Part shown: piece after piece, positions 17,947 to 24,327 of the stretch | Numbering within the stretch: position 1 is the first letter of the stretch | Layout: every line of letters begins with the position of its first letter | Source of the DNA: Muriicola marianensis | GTDB lineage: Bacteria > Bacteroidota > Bacteroidia > Flavobacteriales > Flavobacteriaceae | Reading direction: 5' to 3' | DNA: 64,000 nucleotides | NCBI RefSeq assembly: GCF_014638095.1 | Contig: NZ_BMFH01000002.1 | Span: 434,001 to 498,000 of the forward strand | Notes under the pieces: generated by a model | Seen by the model: the letters and a program-made list of their open reading frames with translations, nothing else | Databases searched by the model: none | What the model was told of the DNA's origin: nothing | Position numbers and translations under genes: made by a program

Positions 17947-18194
17947 TGAAGATGGATGATGAATATAAGGTATACGTTCTTTACAGTGAGAAATTAGAGA
18001 AGTATTATGTCGGATTCACTTCTGATCTAACAGAAAGAATAGAAAGGCATAACACAGGTCGAAGCAGATTTACCTCGAGGGGAATCCCTTGGAAACTGAT
18101 CCGGGTTTTTGATTGCGCGTCGCGATTGGAAGCTATTCGTTTAGAAAAGTGTATAAAATCCAGGGGAATTAAAAGATATCTCGAGGAAAATTAG
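17940..18194 (+). CDS. Single-domain GIY-YIG endonuclease
   Basis: An 84-residue protein consisting almost wholly of one GIY-YIG domain: KVYVLYSEKLEKYYVG holds the two signature tripeptides (here VYV and YVG), LTERIERHN holds the conserved Arg, and EAIRLEKCIKSR the metal-binding Glu helix. Such stand-alone domains of 80-100 residues are frequent in Bacteroidota and their role is mostly unknown; related domains cleave branched or specific DNA. The first ATG lies inside repeat unit 0; starts at 17946 or 17952 (MDDEYKVYV) fit the domain better. The gene lies between unit 0 and the 97-bp array, as a transposase lies between its ends. Confidence 0.88.
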   Translation: MVMKMDDEYKVYVLYSEKLEKYYVGFTSDLTERIERHNTGRSRFTSRGIPWKLIRVFDCASRLEAIRLEKCIKSRGIKRYLEEN

Positions 18195-18205
18195 AGGTAT
18201 ATGTG

Positions 18206-18302
18206 GCTTGTTCTCTGCAGAGCAGGACAGGCTGGTAGCGTATCCCGCAAGGCGGGATGGTCGCTGGTTCGGTCCGAACTATTGTATTGAGAATAATATT
18301 GG
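18206..18302 (+). repeat. tRNA-like 97-bp repeat, unit 1
   Basis: First of five tandem units. The unit carries a hairpin with loop AGA, then CTGGTAGCGTA (identical to the D-arm region of the adjacent tRNA-Pro), the hairpin ATCCCGC-AAG-GCGGGAT in place of the anticodon arm, TGGTCGCTGGTTCG (identical to the variable and T-arm region of the tRNA) and the hairpin GTTCGG-T-CCGAAC. The tail is AT-rich. Confidence 0.85.
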
Positions 18303-18399
18303 GCTTGTTCTCTGCAGAGCAGGACAGGCTGGTAGCGTATCCCGCAAGGCGGGATGGTCGCTGGTTCGGTCCGAACTATTGTATTGAGAATAATATTGG
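18303..18399 (+). repeat. tRNA-like 97-bp repeat, unit 2
   Basis: Nearly identical to unit 1 including the AT-rich tail (TATTGAGAATAATATTGGG), so the pair is a recent tandem duplication. The shared core AGGACAGGC starts at 18321, exactly 97 bp after that of unit 1. Confidence 0.85.
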
Positions 18400-18496
18400 G
18401 CTTGTTCGCTGCAGAGCAGGACAGGCTGGTAGCGTATCCCGCAAGGCGGGATGGTCGCTGGTTCGATCGGAACTGTTGAAATGAGAATGAACTTAG
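18400..18496 (+). repeat. tRNA-like 97-bp repeat, unit 3
   Basis: Same core as unit 1 (core start 18418). It differs in the last hairpin, now GTTCGATCGGAAC, and has a different tail (TTGAAATGAGAATGAACTTAGG). The spacing remains exactly 97 bp. Confidence 0.85.
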
Positions 18497-18593
18497 GATT
18501 GTTCTCTGCAGAGCAGGACAGGCTGGTAGCGTATCCCGCAAGGCGGGATGGTCGCTGGTTCGATCGGAACTGTTGAAATGAGAATGAACTTAG
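18497..18593 (+). repeat. tRNA-like 97-bp repeat, unit 4
   Basis: Nearly identical to unit 3 including its tail, so units 3 and 4 are a second duplicated pair. The core starts at 18515. Confidence 0.85.
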
Positions 18594-18660
18594 GCTTGTT
18601 CGCTGCAGAGCAGGACAGGCTGGTAGCGTATCCCGCAAGGCGGGAAGGTCGCTTTGTCTA
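18594..18660 (+). repeat. tRNA-like repeat, unit 5 (truncated)
   Basis: The core starts at 18612, still in the 97-bp register. One base of the anticodon-arm-like hairpin differs (GCGGGAAGG) and the unit breaks off after GGTCGCT, so the T-arm-like part is missing. The intact tRNA-Pro starts 25 bp further on. Confidence 0.8.
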
Positions 18661-18685
18661 ATTGACATATTGAATTATAATTAAT

Positions 18686-18759
18686 CGGGATGTGGCGCAG
18701 TCTGGTAGCGTACGCGCATGGGGTGCGCGTGGTCGCTGGTTCGAATCCAGTCATCCCGA
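18686..18759 (+). tRNA. tRNA-Pro (anticodon GGG)
   Basis: The sequence folds as a cloverleaf: acceptor CGGGATG pairs with CATCCCG, D-stem GCGC/GCGT, anticodon stem CGCGC/GCGCG with loop ATGGGGT (anticodon GGG), T-stem CTGG/CCAG with loop TTCGAAT, and discriminator A. The CCA end is not encoded. The opening CGGGATGTGG and the T-arm match bacterial proline tRNAs. It lies directly after the tRNA-like repeat array and before a terminator. Confidence 0.95.
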
Positions 18760-18770
18760 CAGTAAAGTAG

Positions 18771-18798
18771 AACCATCGTCTTTAGGCGATGGTTTTTT
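18771..18798 (+). terminator. Rho-independent terminator after tRNA-Pro
   Basis: ACCATCG and CGATGGT form a stem around TCTTTAGG, followed directly by a run of six T. It closes the transcription unit 12 bp past the tRNA. Confidence 0.85.
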
Positions 18799-18849
18799 AT
18801 TTTCTATAACCGAGTGGAATATATTCAGATGAGGTTAAGAAAATAAAAA

Positions 18850-18932
18850 AACGAAATGAGCGCAGCGAACAGGTTCACTTTACTGTCTACACCCCCAACT
18901 CTGGATCACGCCGCAGGCGTAATCCAGAAAAG
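18850..18932. repeat. Degenerate palindromic repeat B, copy 1
   Basis: Shares with copy 2 the block ACGAAATGAGC...GCGAA.AGGTTCACTTTACTGTC, then ends with an arm pair CTGGATCACGCC-GCA-GGCGTAATCCAG (18901-18927, one mismatch). Read on the opposite strand, GACAGTAAAGTGAACC resembles the sequence directly 3' of the tRNA (GACAGTAAAGTAGAACC). No coding capacity is evident. Confidence 0.6.
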
Positions 18933-18971
18933 CACCAGAACTTATCTTTTCAATGACATTAGGATGAAATA

Positions 18972-19098
18972 AACGAAATGAGCTCGGCGAAAAGGTTCAC
19001 TTTACTGTCTTCACCCCTCCCGATAGCTATCGGGATCGGATCACGCCCGGAAAGTAGAGCACAGCTCACTTTCGGGGAGCGTAGTCCAGAAAAATCCA
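18972..19098. repeat. Degenerate palindromic repeat B, copy 2
   Basis: Second copy of repeat B. It contains a perfect 16-bp palindrome CCCGATAGCTATCGGG (19019-19034) and a longer imperfect hairpin running from GGATCACGC to GCGTAGTCC. It ends just before the stop of the DedA gene on the other strand and may act in transcript termination. Confidence 0.55.
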
Positions 19099-19105
19099 AG
19101 AGTAA

Positions 19106-19732
19106 TCATTTTACGAAGCGTAGGATCCTCAGGAATAGCTGATAGAGTAGAGGAAGGAGGGTTACCAAAACAAGCCCCAGGAAGATCAATCCGTAATTTT
19201 CTTTAACCCATGGGATCTCACCGGTGATAAACCCCGTAAAAGTAAACAGGCAGACCCAAAGGACAGCTCCCATGATAGATTGCCTTGTAAATAATTGGTA
19301 ATCCATTTTCACTGCGCCTGCGAAAAAAGGGATATAGGTCCTTACCACAGGGAAGAACCTGGAGATGATGACGGCCCTGCTTCCGTATTTCAGCATGAAT
19401 TCGTCCGTTCGTTCCAGTGATCTTCTAAGAAAGCGATTCTCTTTCTTAAATGCCCATCTTCCAAAGAGCGTCCCCATCTTGTAGTTGAATAAGTAGCCCA
19501 ATATAGCGGCGGAGATCAAACAGGGTACAACTATGTAAATATTTAAAGGGGTTACAGCGGCGACCACACCAACAGAAAATAACAATCCATCACCCGGAAG
19601 AAAAGGACAAAAAATGATGCCCGATTCGGAAAATATAATGCTAAACAGGATGAAATAAGTCAGCAGCAGATTCGATTCAACCTGCCGGATCAAAAAATCG
19701 TCCGTGTTGCTGATCAATTCAAATAATTCCAT
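19106..19732 (-). CDS. DedA/VTT-family membrane protein
   Basis: A 208-residue membrane protein of the DedA (SNARE-associated, VTT) family, whose bacterial members act in membrane lipid homeostasis, including lipid carrier flipping. Family hallmarks are FCPFLPGDGLLFSVGVVAA near residues 42-60, and SRFFPVVRTYIPFFAGAVKM, holding the conserved Arg residues and the Pro-rich re-entrant segment. Length is normal. Its 3' end abuts the repeat B region. Confidence 0.92.
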   Translation of the reverse strand: MELFELISNTDDFLIRQVESNLLLTYFILFSIIFSESGIIFCPFLPGDGLLFSVGVVAAVTPLNIYIVVPCLISAAILGYLFNYKMGTLFGRWAFKKENRFLRRSLERTDEFMLKYGSRAVIISRFFPVVRTYIPFFAGAVKMDYQLFTRQSIMGAVLWVCLFTFTGFITGEIPWVKENYGLIFLGLVLVTLLPLLYQLFLRILRFVK

Positions 19733-19915
19733 TATAAAGAAATACGTTTACTTTTTGTACAGGACATCATAATATGGGGTCATGTAGATAATGATACCAG
19801 GATAAAGCAAGATCGTTTTATCTTTTTTTGACATGATCTGGCCACTGAACCTGGAATTCGACAGAGTAAGACACTGGATAAAATCCGGGTAAATACCGCT
19901 TTATTCCTGTGCTCG

Positions 19916-21181
19916 TCATTGTAAAATGTAGACCGCAATACCGGTGAAATAACCGATCAGTGCAAGTATGGAAAAACGTTTCAGGTACCAGAGAAAGTCG
20001 ATATTCAACAACCCCATAGCGGCCACCCCCGCAGCAGAACCAATAATGAGGGTGCTTCCCCCTGTACCCGCACAGTAGGCCAGGAAGGTCCAAAAGGGGT
20101 CATTGACAGGAAAAGTTTCCAGGGAATACATGCCCATCGCCCCAGCTACCAAAGGAACGTTGTCTATGACTGCAGACAACAGCCCGAGGAAGGCATTGGA
20201 GATGTAGAAATTTCCAAAGCTCACTTCCATCATTTTACCAACCTCTTCCAAAATCCCGAGTACTTCAAGAGAAGAAACGGCCAGCAGGATCCCCAGGAAA
20301 AAGAGAACACTGGGAGTATCTATTCGCTGTAAGGTCTGGGCCACGGAAAACTGCCGTTGGACCTCTCTGCTCTTTTTTCGGTGTAGCACCTCTGTGACCA
20401 ACCACAACACGGACAACGCAAAGAGCATTCCCATAAATGGAGGTAGGTGCGTCACGTTCTTGAACACAGGCACAAATAGCAGGAGGAGAACACCAAGGAC
20501 CAGTACGATCCGGCTTTCCCGGGGGTATAGATTTTCCGTAGGTACCTGCTTAAGCTCAACCAACCCCTGAAGAGCCTTCGTCCGGGTAATACTGACCAGT
20601 AACAAGGGAGCCAGGAGGCAGGCCAAACTCGGCAAAATGGCCGTTTTGATGATCTCGACAGAACTGAAGTATCCTGCATTCCAAAGCATGATCGTCGTGA
20701 CATCCCCAATGGGAGACCACGCTCCACCGGCGTTAGAGGCGATGACAATAAAGCCCGCGAAATACCAGAGATCTTCGGTTTTGTCGAACAGCTTTCTCAA
20801 CAGGGCCACCATCACTATGGTGGTGGTCATATTATCCAGGACGGCCGACAGGAAAAAGGCCACAAAGCTCAGGATCCATAAGAGATGTGTTCTTTTTTTG
20901 GTCCTGATCAGGTCCTGAACTATTTCGAATCCGCGATGGGCATCAATGAGTTCAACGATGGTCATGGCCCCAAGCAGAAAAAACAGGATCTGTGCGATCT
21001 GTTCAAAATGCGAGCCGAGCTCTTCGAATACTCCTTCGTGTTCTATGTTGAGAACGAGGATAGTCCACAGGACGACCCCCATGAACAAGGCTGTGGCAGC
21101 CTTGTTCACATGAATCTTGTGTTCTACGGCGATCAGCAGATAGCCTAGCAGAAATATTACGATGATCAGAGTGGTAGCCAT
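19916..21181 (-). CDS. nhaD: NhaD-type Na+/H+ antiporter
   Basis: A 421-residue polytopic membrane protein of the ion transporter superfamily. Recognisable NhaD segments are VNKAATALFMGVVLWTIL near the start, FFLLGAMTIVELIDAH, SAVLDNMTTTIVMV, SNAGGAWSPIGDVTT and SAVIDNVPLVAGAMGM. The paired 'DN(M/V)(T/P)' and 'N.GG..(S/T)P.GD' motifs lie in the two inverted halves. Exchanges sodium for protons, as expected in a marine bacterium. It is flanked by unrelated genes on the same strand. Confidence 0.9.
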   Translation of the reverse strand: MATTLIIVIFLLGYLLIAVEHKIHVNKAATALFMGVVLWTILVLNIEHEGVFEELGSHFEQIAQILFFLLGAMTIVELIDAHRGFEIVQDLIRTKKRTHLLWILSFVAFFLSAVLDNMTTTIVMVALLRKLFDKTEDLWYFAGFIVIASNAGGAWSPIGDVTTIMLWNAGYFSSVEIIKTAILPSLACLLAPLLLVSITRTKALQGLVELKQVPTENLYPRESRIVLVLGVLLLLFVPVFKNVTHLPPFMGMLFALSVLWLVTEVLHRKKSREVQRQFSVAQTLQRIDTPSVLFFLGILLAVSSLEVLGILEEVGKMMEVSFGNFYISNAFLGLLSAVIDNVPLVAGAMGMYSLETFPVNDPFWTFLAYCAGTGGSTLIIGSAAGVAAMGLLNIDFLWYLKRFSILALIGYFTGIAVYILQ

Positions 21182-21201
21182 ATTTAAAAATATGGAAAAA
21201 A

Positions 21202-21711
21202 TCAGGATGCCGACCTGAATGATCCGGGAAGATTACAGTTTTTCTCTATCAATTTTTTCCATTTTTCGGCTCTTTCCACCTCAAAGTCTTGAGAGACCTG
21301 TCCATCTCTGTCATAGAGGTTTAATAGGGTACTCTTCTCTGCCGGTTTTGTATGGATCAGTTCCAGGTCGACCCTGACCAGATCAAAACTTACATTCCCG
21401 TTTGTTTTTCTTCTGTTTCGCTCTATCAGTACATTACATTTCTCAATGGATTCCAAAGGTATTTCTACCTTGAATAACTCCCCTGGCAGAATCCGCATAT
21501 AGATCAATTTCGATCTCGTTCGGTCCAGGCCTATTAAGGTGTTGCCCCAATGTTCGTGCTCATCGAGATAGAAGCCCAATCTCCTGGCCTCCTTTTGAAA
21601 TATCTTGTATTTTTTTTTCGATTGTTGTTTGCCGAGGTAAGCGATATAAAAAAAGGGTAAGAATACGAGGGTGGTCAGGATTGCTGAAACCAGACCCATT
21701 GCATAGTCCAT
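21202..21711 (-). CDS. Membrane-anchored protein of unknown function
   Basis: A 169-residue protein if started at MDYAMGLVSAI (21711). One N-terminal transmembrane helix (LVSAILTTLVFLPFFYIAYL) is followed by a cytosolic domain (KIFQKEARRLGFYLDEHEHWGNTLIGLDRTRSKLIYM...) with the look of a small PH-like beta domain. A reading from an ATG at 21795 would add 28 residues of unlikely composition. I do not recognise a family with certainty. Confidence 0.65.
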   Translation of the reverse strand: MDYAMGLVSAILTTLVFLPFFYIAYLGKQQSKKKYKIFQKEARRLGFYLDEHEHWGNTLIGLDRTRSKLIYMRILPGELFKVEIPLESIEKCNVLIERNRRKTNGNVSFDLVRVDLELIHTKPAEKSTLLNLYDRDGQVSQDFEVERAEKWKKLIEKNCNLPGSFRSAS

Positions 21712-21791
21712 AGTCTGTTGAATTTTAGTGATTGTGATGTGTGTAATTTTATAACCCGGAGGTTTACCCTGAGTGCAAAGGGCTACTCGCA

Positions 21792-22139
21792 TCACAAATG
21801 ACTATGGAAAGGAAAGAGGATCAGTCTTTGAAACTGAAAGTGATAACCGGGAGATGATCCTGGTAAAATATCTTTCGTAAATATTTTTCTGGGATCTGGA
21901 ATTTCAGAGTTTAGGAAGTTGAACAGGATTTGGTTTGTACTGTCCGTTTCTTCCTTGGCTCGAATATAGGTTACCTGAGGATATTGATAAAAGGTGACGT
22001 TTGGATGGTGCTCAGGGAGGTCGTTATCGGTGTATCGATATACCTCATCCGAGGGTAATGACTCCACCGGACATGGCTGGAAGGATGTCCAAAGGAGGAA
22101 GGCATACAGGAGGAGCTTAATGCAACCCATACGGATCAA
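21792..22139 (-). CDS. Small secreted protein of unknown function
   Basis: A 115-residue protein with a signal-like N-terminus (MGCIKLLLYAFLLWTSF). The rest (DEVYRYTDNDLPEHHPNVTF, QILFNFLNSEIPDPRKIF) has no motif I know. Support for the gene: a full TAnnTTTG match (TACCTTTG) lies on the same strand just before the start codon, so the transcript would be almost leaderless. It could also be a chance frame. Confidence 0.45.
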   Translation of the reverse strand: MIRMGCIKLLLYAFLLWTSFQPCPVESLPSDEVYRYTDNDLPEHHPNVTFYQYPQVTYIRAKEETDSTNQILFNFLNSEIPDPRKIFTKDILPGSSPGYHFQFQRLILFPFHSHL

Positions 22140-22149
22140 ATAAACGGGA

Positions 22150-22157
22150 CAAAGGTA
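22150..22157 (-). promoter_or_regulatory. -7 box next to the start of the small secreted protein gene
   Basis: The minus strand reads TACCTTTG, a full TAnnTTTG match, 11 bp before the ATG at 22139. Transcription would begin within a few bases of the start codon. Confidence 0.45.
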
Positions 22158-22264
22158 GATTATTTCCTAACAGCATGATTAAATCGTTAACCCGATTTTG
22201 TTTAAAATCTACTCGAGATTTCATAAATACGTTACATTCGTTCAAATTCTGAATTAATTATTTT

Positions 22265-23206
22265 ATGGTTGGATATCTGGGCTTCCTCATTGCGGCCTAT
22301 GCCGTTATTGCCAATGACATCATACAGACGCTTGGAACTTTCCTGTCTTCGAACCACAAACGGCCCTGGTATGTCCTATGGGGATTCTCCGCGCTTATCC
22401 TTGTGGCGACCCTGGTCTTTGGATGGTACCTGAACCAGGGGGATGTCTCCTATGGCAGATTAGATCTGATCCCATTGCCCGACCCGCTCCATTGGTGGTA
22501 TCTGATCGCCCCTGCCTCTCTGCTGGTCATAACCAGATACGGCATACCGGTAAGTACTACGTTTATGATACTGAGTGTGTTTTCCTCTACCCAGGTGATC
22601 GAAAAGATGCTACTGAAATCCTTAATGGGATATGTGATCGCATTTGTAGCGGCTTTCCTAATCTATATTCTGATCGCCCGGACTTTCGAATCCCGTGCTT
22701 CCCTTCGATTGATGGACATCAAAAAGCAAAAGAAATTCTGGCTTGCAGCCCAGTGGGGATCCACGGCCTTTTTGTGGGCTCAGTGGCTGATCCAGGATTT
22801 TGCGAACATTTTTGTCTTTTTACCACGCAGGCTCGGTCTGAACGAATTACTGCTGTCTCTGACAGTGATCCTTATTTTAATGGCCTACACCTTCCAAAAG
22901 CGGGGCGGGAAGATCCAGGAGCTGGTCAACAAGAAAGCCAATACGCAGAATATCCGGTCGGCAACCCTGATCGATCTCAGTTACGGATTGTTATTGCTGG
23001 GTTTTGGAAATCTCACAAACGTCCCCATGAGCACGACCTGGGCATTTATCGGCATCCTGGCAGGCAGGGAAATGGCCTTGAGTTACAGGCTTAACATAAC
23101 GGAACTGGGAAATACCTACAAGGTCATCGTAAAGGATCTGGCCAAGGTTAATTTTGGTCTGGCGGTCAGTATACTTGTAGCATATATCATCAGGATGCTT
23201 GGGTAA
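22265..23206 (+). CDS. PiT-like inorganic anion permease
   Basis: A 313-residue membrane protein with about eight helices. Two spaced motifs, YAVIANDIIQTLGTF...GIPVSTTFMI and LGFGNLTNVPMSTTWAFIG, echo the duplicated GANDVANA and PVSTTH signatures of PiT phosphate transporters, so it is probably a divergent relative. The family assignment is from these motifs only; the substrate is uncertain, since PiT relatives also carry sulfate. A strong terminator follows. Confidence 0.65.
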   Translation: MVGYLGFLIAAYAVIANDIIQTLGTFLSSNHKRPWYVLWGFSALILVATLVFGWYLNQGDVSYGRLDLIPLPDPLHWWYLIAPASLLVITRYGIPVSTTFMILSVFSSTQVIEKMLLKSLMGYVIAFVAAFLIYILIARTFESRASLRLMDIKKQKKFWLAAQWGSTAFLWAQWLIQDFANIFVFLPRRLGLNELLLSLTVILILMAYTFQKRGGKIQELVNKKANTQNIRSATLIDLSYGLLLLGFGNLTNVPMSTTWAFIGILAGREMALSYRLNITELGNTYKVIVKDLAKVNFGLAVSILVAYIIRMLG

Positions 23207-23249
23207 GTGGATGGGTATTCGATGGTAGGACTTTAGATATGAATCAACA

Positions 23250-23283
23250 AAAAAAGGCCGCGATATACGCGGCCTTTCCTTTT
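23250..23283. terminator. Bidirectional terminator between the permease and DUF6607 genes
   Basis: GGCCGCG-ATATA-CGCGGCC is a perfect 7-bp stem flanked by A-rich sequence on the left and T-rich sequence on the right, so it can stop both converging genes. Confidence 0.85.
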
Positions 23284-23296
23284 GTAGACATGTTTA

Positions 23297-24229
23297 CTAT
23301 CGACTTGCTTCTGATTGCTTGTCGGAATCGTCCTTGACAAATTTCTGAATCACCTTCAGGATCTCATCTTTTTGGGCTCCTTTTTCCTCCAGGGTTTTGA
23401 GATAAACGTAAAAGGGCTTGTCATCTACCTTTCTGGCCAGGGTGAGGGTTCCCTCCCTGTTGTAAACCTCGTCCCAGGCAGCTCGTACTTCGGTCCAGAA
23501 GACCTCGTGGCCCGCCCACCAGTCGAGGGCTACCTTGCACCTTTCATCAGAGACGCGGGTGTAGGCATTCAACCCTTTTTCCTGGGCGAGCAATTTGTCA
23601 GCCTCCCCGTCCTTTCTGATGACCTTGTCATTGTCCTGCTCGTGTACCCAGCCATCAGCGGTGATCTCATGCCGGTTCCCCCTCAGCATCACATTGTAGT
23701 CATCTCTCTTGGTATACTCCCTTCTGGGTAGGGGAGAATCTGTTTTGTTCTCCCAGTAGTGCTTGTCGTCTACATGCACCCAGGATGCGGTCCCCGAATA
23801 CCTGGGGCTGTCATCCACCTGATAGACCAATTGGGTCCACTGGCCCTGCACGTCTTCGGCAGGAAGGGTTCTGAAGGTCCAGGTGTTGTCCTTATCATAG
23901 GTGAAGACCCTGGTGTTCTCAAAAAGCCAATCCTGTCTCCAGTGCTTGATCACGGTGGAGTCATTGACCACCAGGAGATGCTGTATGGAGATCTGGTTAT
24001 CCTCATCTACTATTGGCAATGCCAGTTCAAGGGCACCCGTTTTGTAGTCCGGTCTTTTTTCATATCCCTCCACAGGGGAAAAGGTCTCCGAATACTGGAA
24101 TGAGATCTCGTAACATCCACACATATTCTTAATGGCATTCCGGTCCAGATCCTTTTTGTCCTGCCCTGTCATTACGGTCACGGAAAGAAATGATAACAAT
24201 GAGAAAAGAGTCAATTTTCTGATTTTCAT
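23297..24229 (-). CDS. DUF6607 family secreted protein
   Basis: A 310-residue protein with a signal peptide ending near VMTGQ. The sequence NMCGCYEISFQYSETF, KHWRQDWLFENTRVFTYD, SWVHVDDKHYWENKTDSPLPRREYTKRDDYNVM and WWAGHEVFWTEVR is characteristic of DUF6607. The function is unknown, but such genes commonly stand beside TonB receptors for iron or heme, as here, where it is divergent from a heme receptor gene. The two share a 98-bp intergenic region with a possible iron-responsive operator. Confidence 0.8.
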   Translation of the reverse strand: MKIRKLTLFSLLSFLSVTVMTGQDKKDLDRNAIKNMCGCYEISFQYSETFSPVEGYEKRPDYKTGALELALPIVDEDNQISIQHLLVVNDSTVIKHWRQDWLFENTRVFTYDKDNTWTFRTLPAEDVQGQWTQLVYQVDDSPRYSGTASWVHVDDKHYWENKTDSPLPRREYTKRDDYNVMLRGNRHEITADGWVHEQDNDKVIRKDGEADKLLAQEKGLNAYTRVSDERCKVALDWWAGHEVFWTEVRAAWDEVYNREGTLTLARKVDDKPFYVYLKTLEEKGAQKDEILKVIQKFVKDDSDKQSEASR

Positions 24230-24278
24230 GGGATTGTTTTTTTGGTTAATGAATTCAATAAAATTTTACTTATTCTAA

Positions 24279-24293
24279 TTTAGACTGATTAAA
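24279..24293. promoter_or_regulatory. Candidate operator in the heme-uptake divergent promoter
   Basis: TTTAGACTGATTAAA is an AT-rich imperfect inverted repeat 9 bp upstream of the receptor's -7 box and between two divergent genes. Its position suits a repressor; a metalloregulator is an inference. Confidence 0.35.
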
Positions 24294-24302
24294 AATAACA
24301 AT

Positions 24303-24310
24303 TATATTTG
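24303..24310 (+). promoter_or_regulatory. -7 box of the heme receptor operon
   Basis: TATATTTG is a full match to TAnnTTTG, 17 bp before the ATG of the TonB-dependent receptor. Confidence 0.6.
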
Positions 24311-24327
24311 CGCCAAAATTAAATGGA

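Noticed and set aside
18206-18660. Array considered as CRISPR
   Set aside because: The spacers are not unique (units 1-2 and 3-4 share tails), the repeat is far longer than a CRISPR repeat, and no cas gene is nearby.
18191-18668. Minus-strand frames of 116 and 129 residues over the repeat array
   Set aside because: They are translations of the 97-bp repeats with a recurring peptide, have no signal, domain or promoter, and oppose the tRNA and the nuclease gene.
22378-23094. 238-residue plus-strand frame overlapping the PiT-like permease
   Set aside because: Cys/Arg/Pro-rich, without domains; the other frame encodes a coherent membrane protein.
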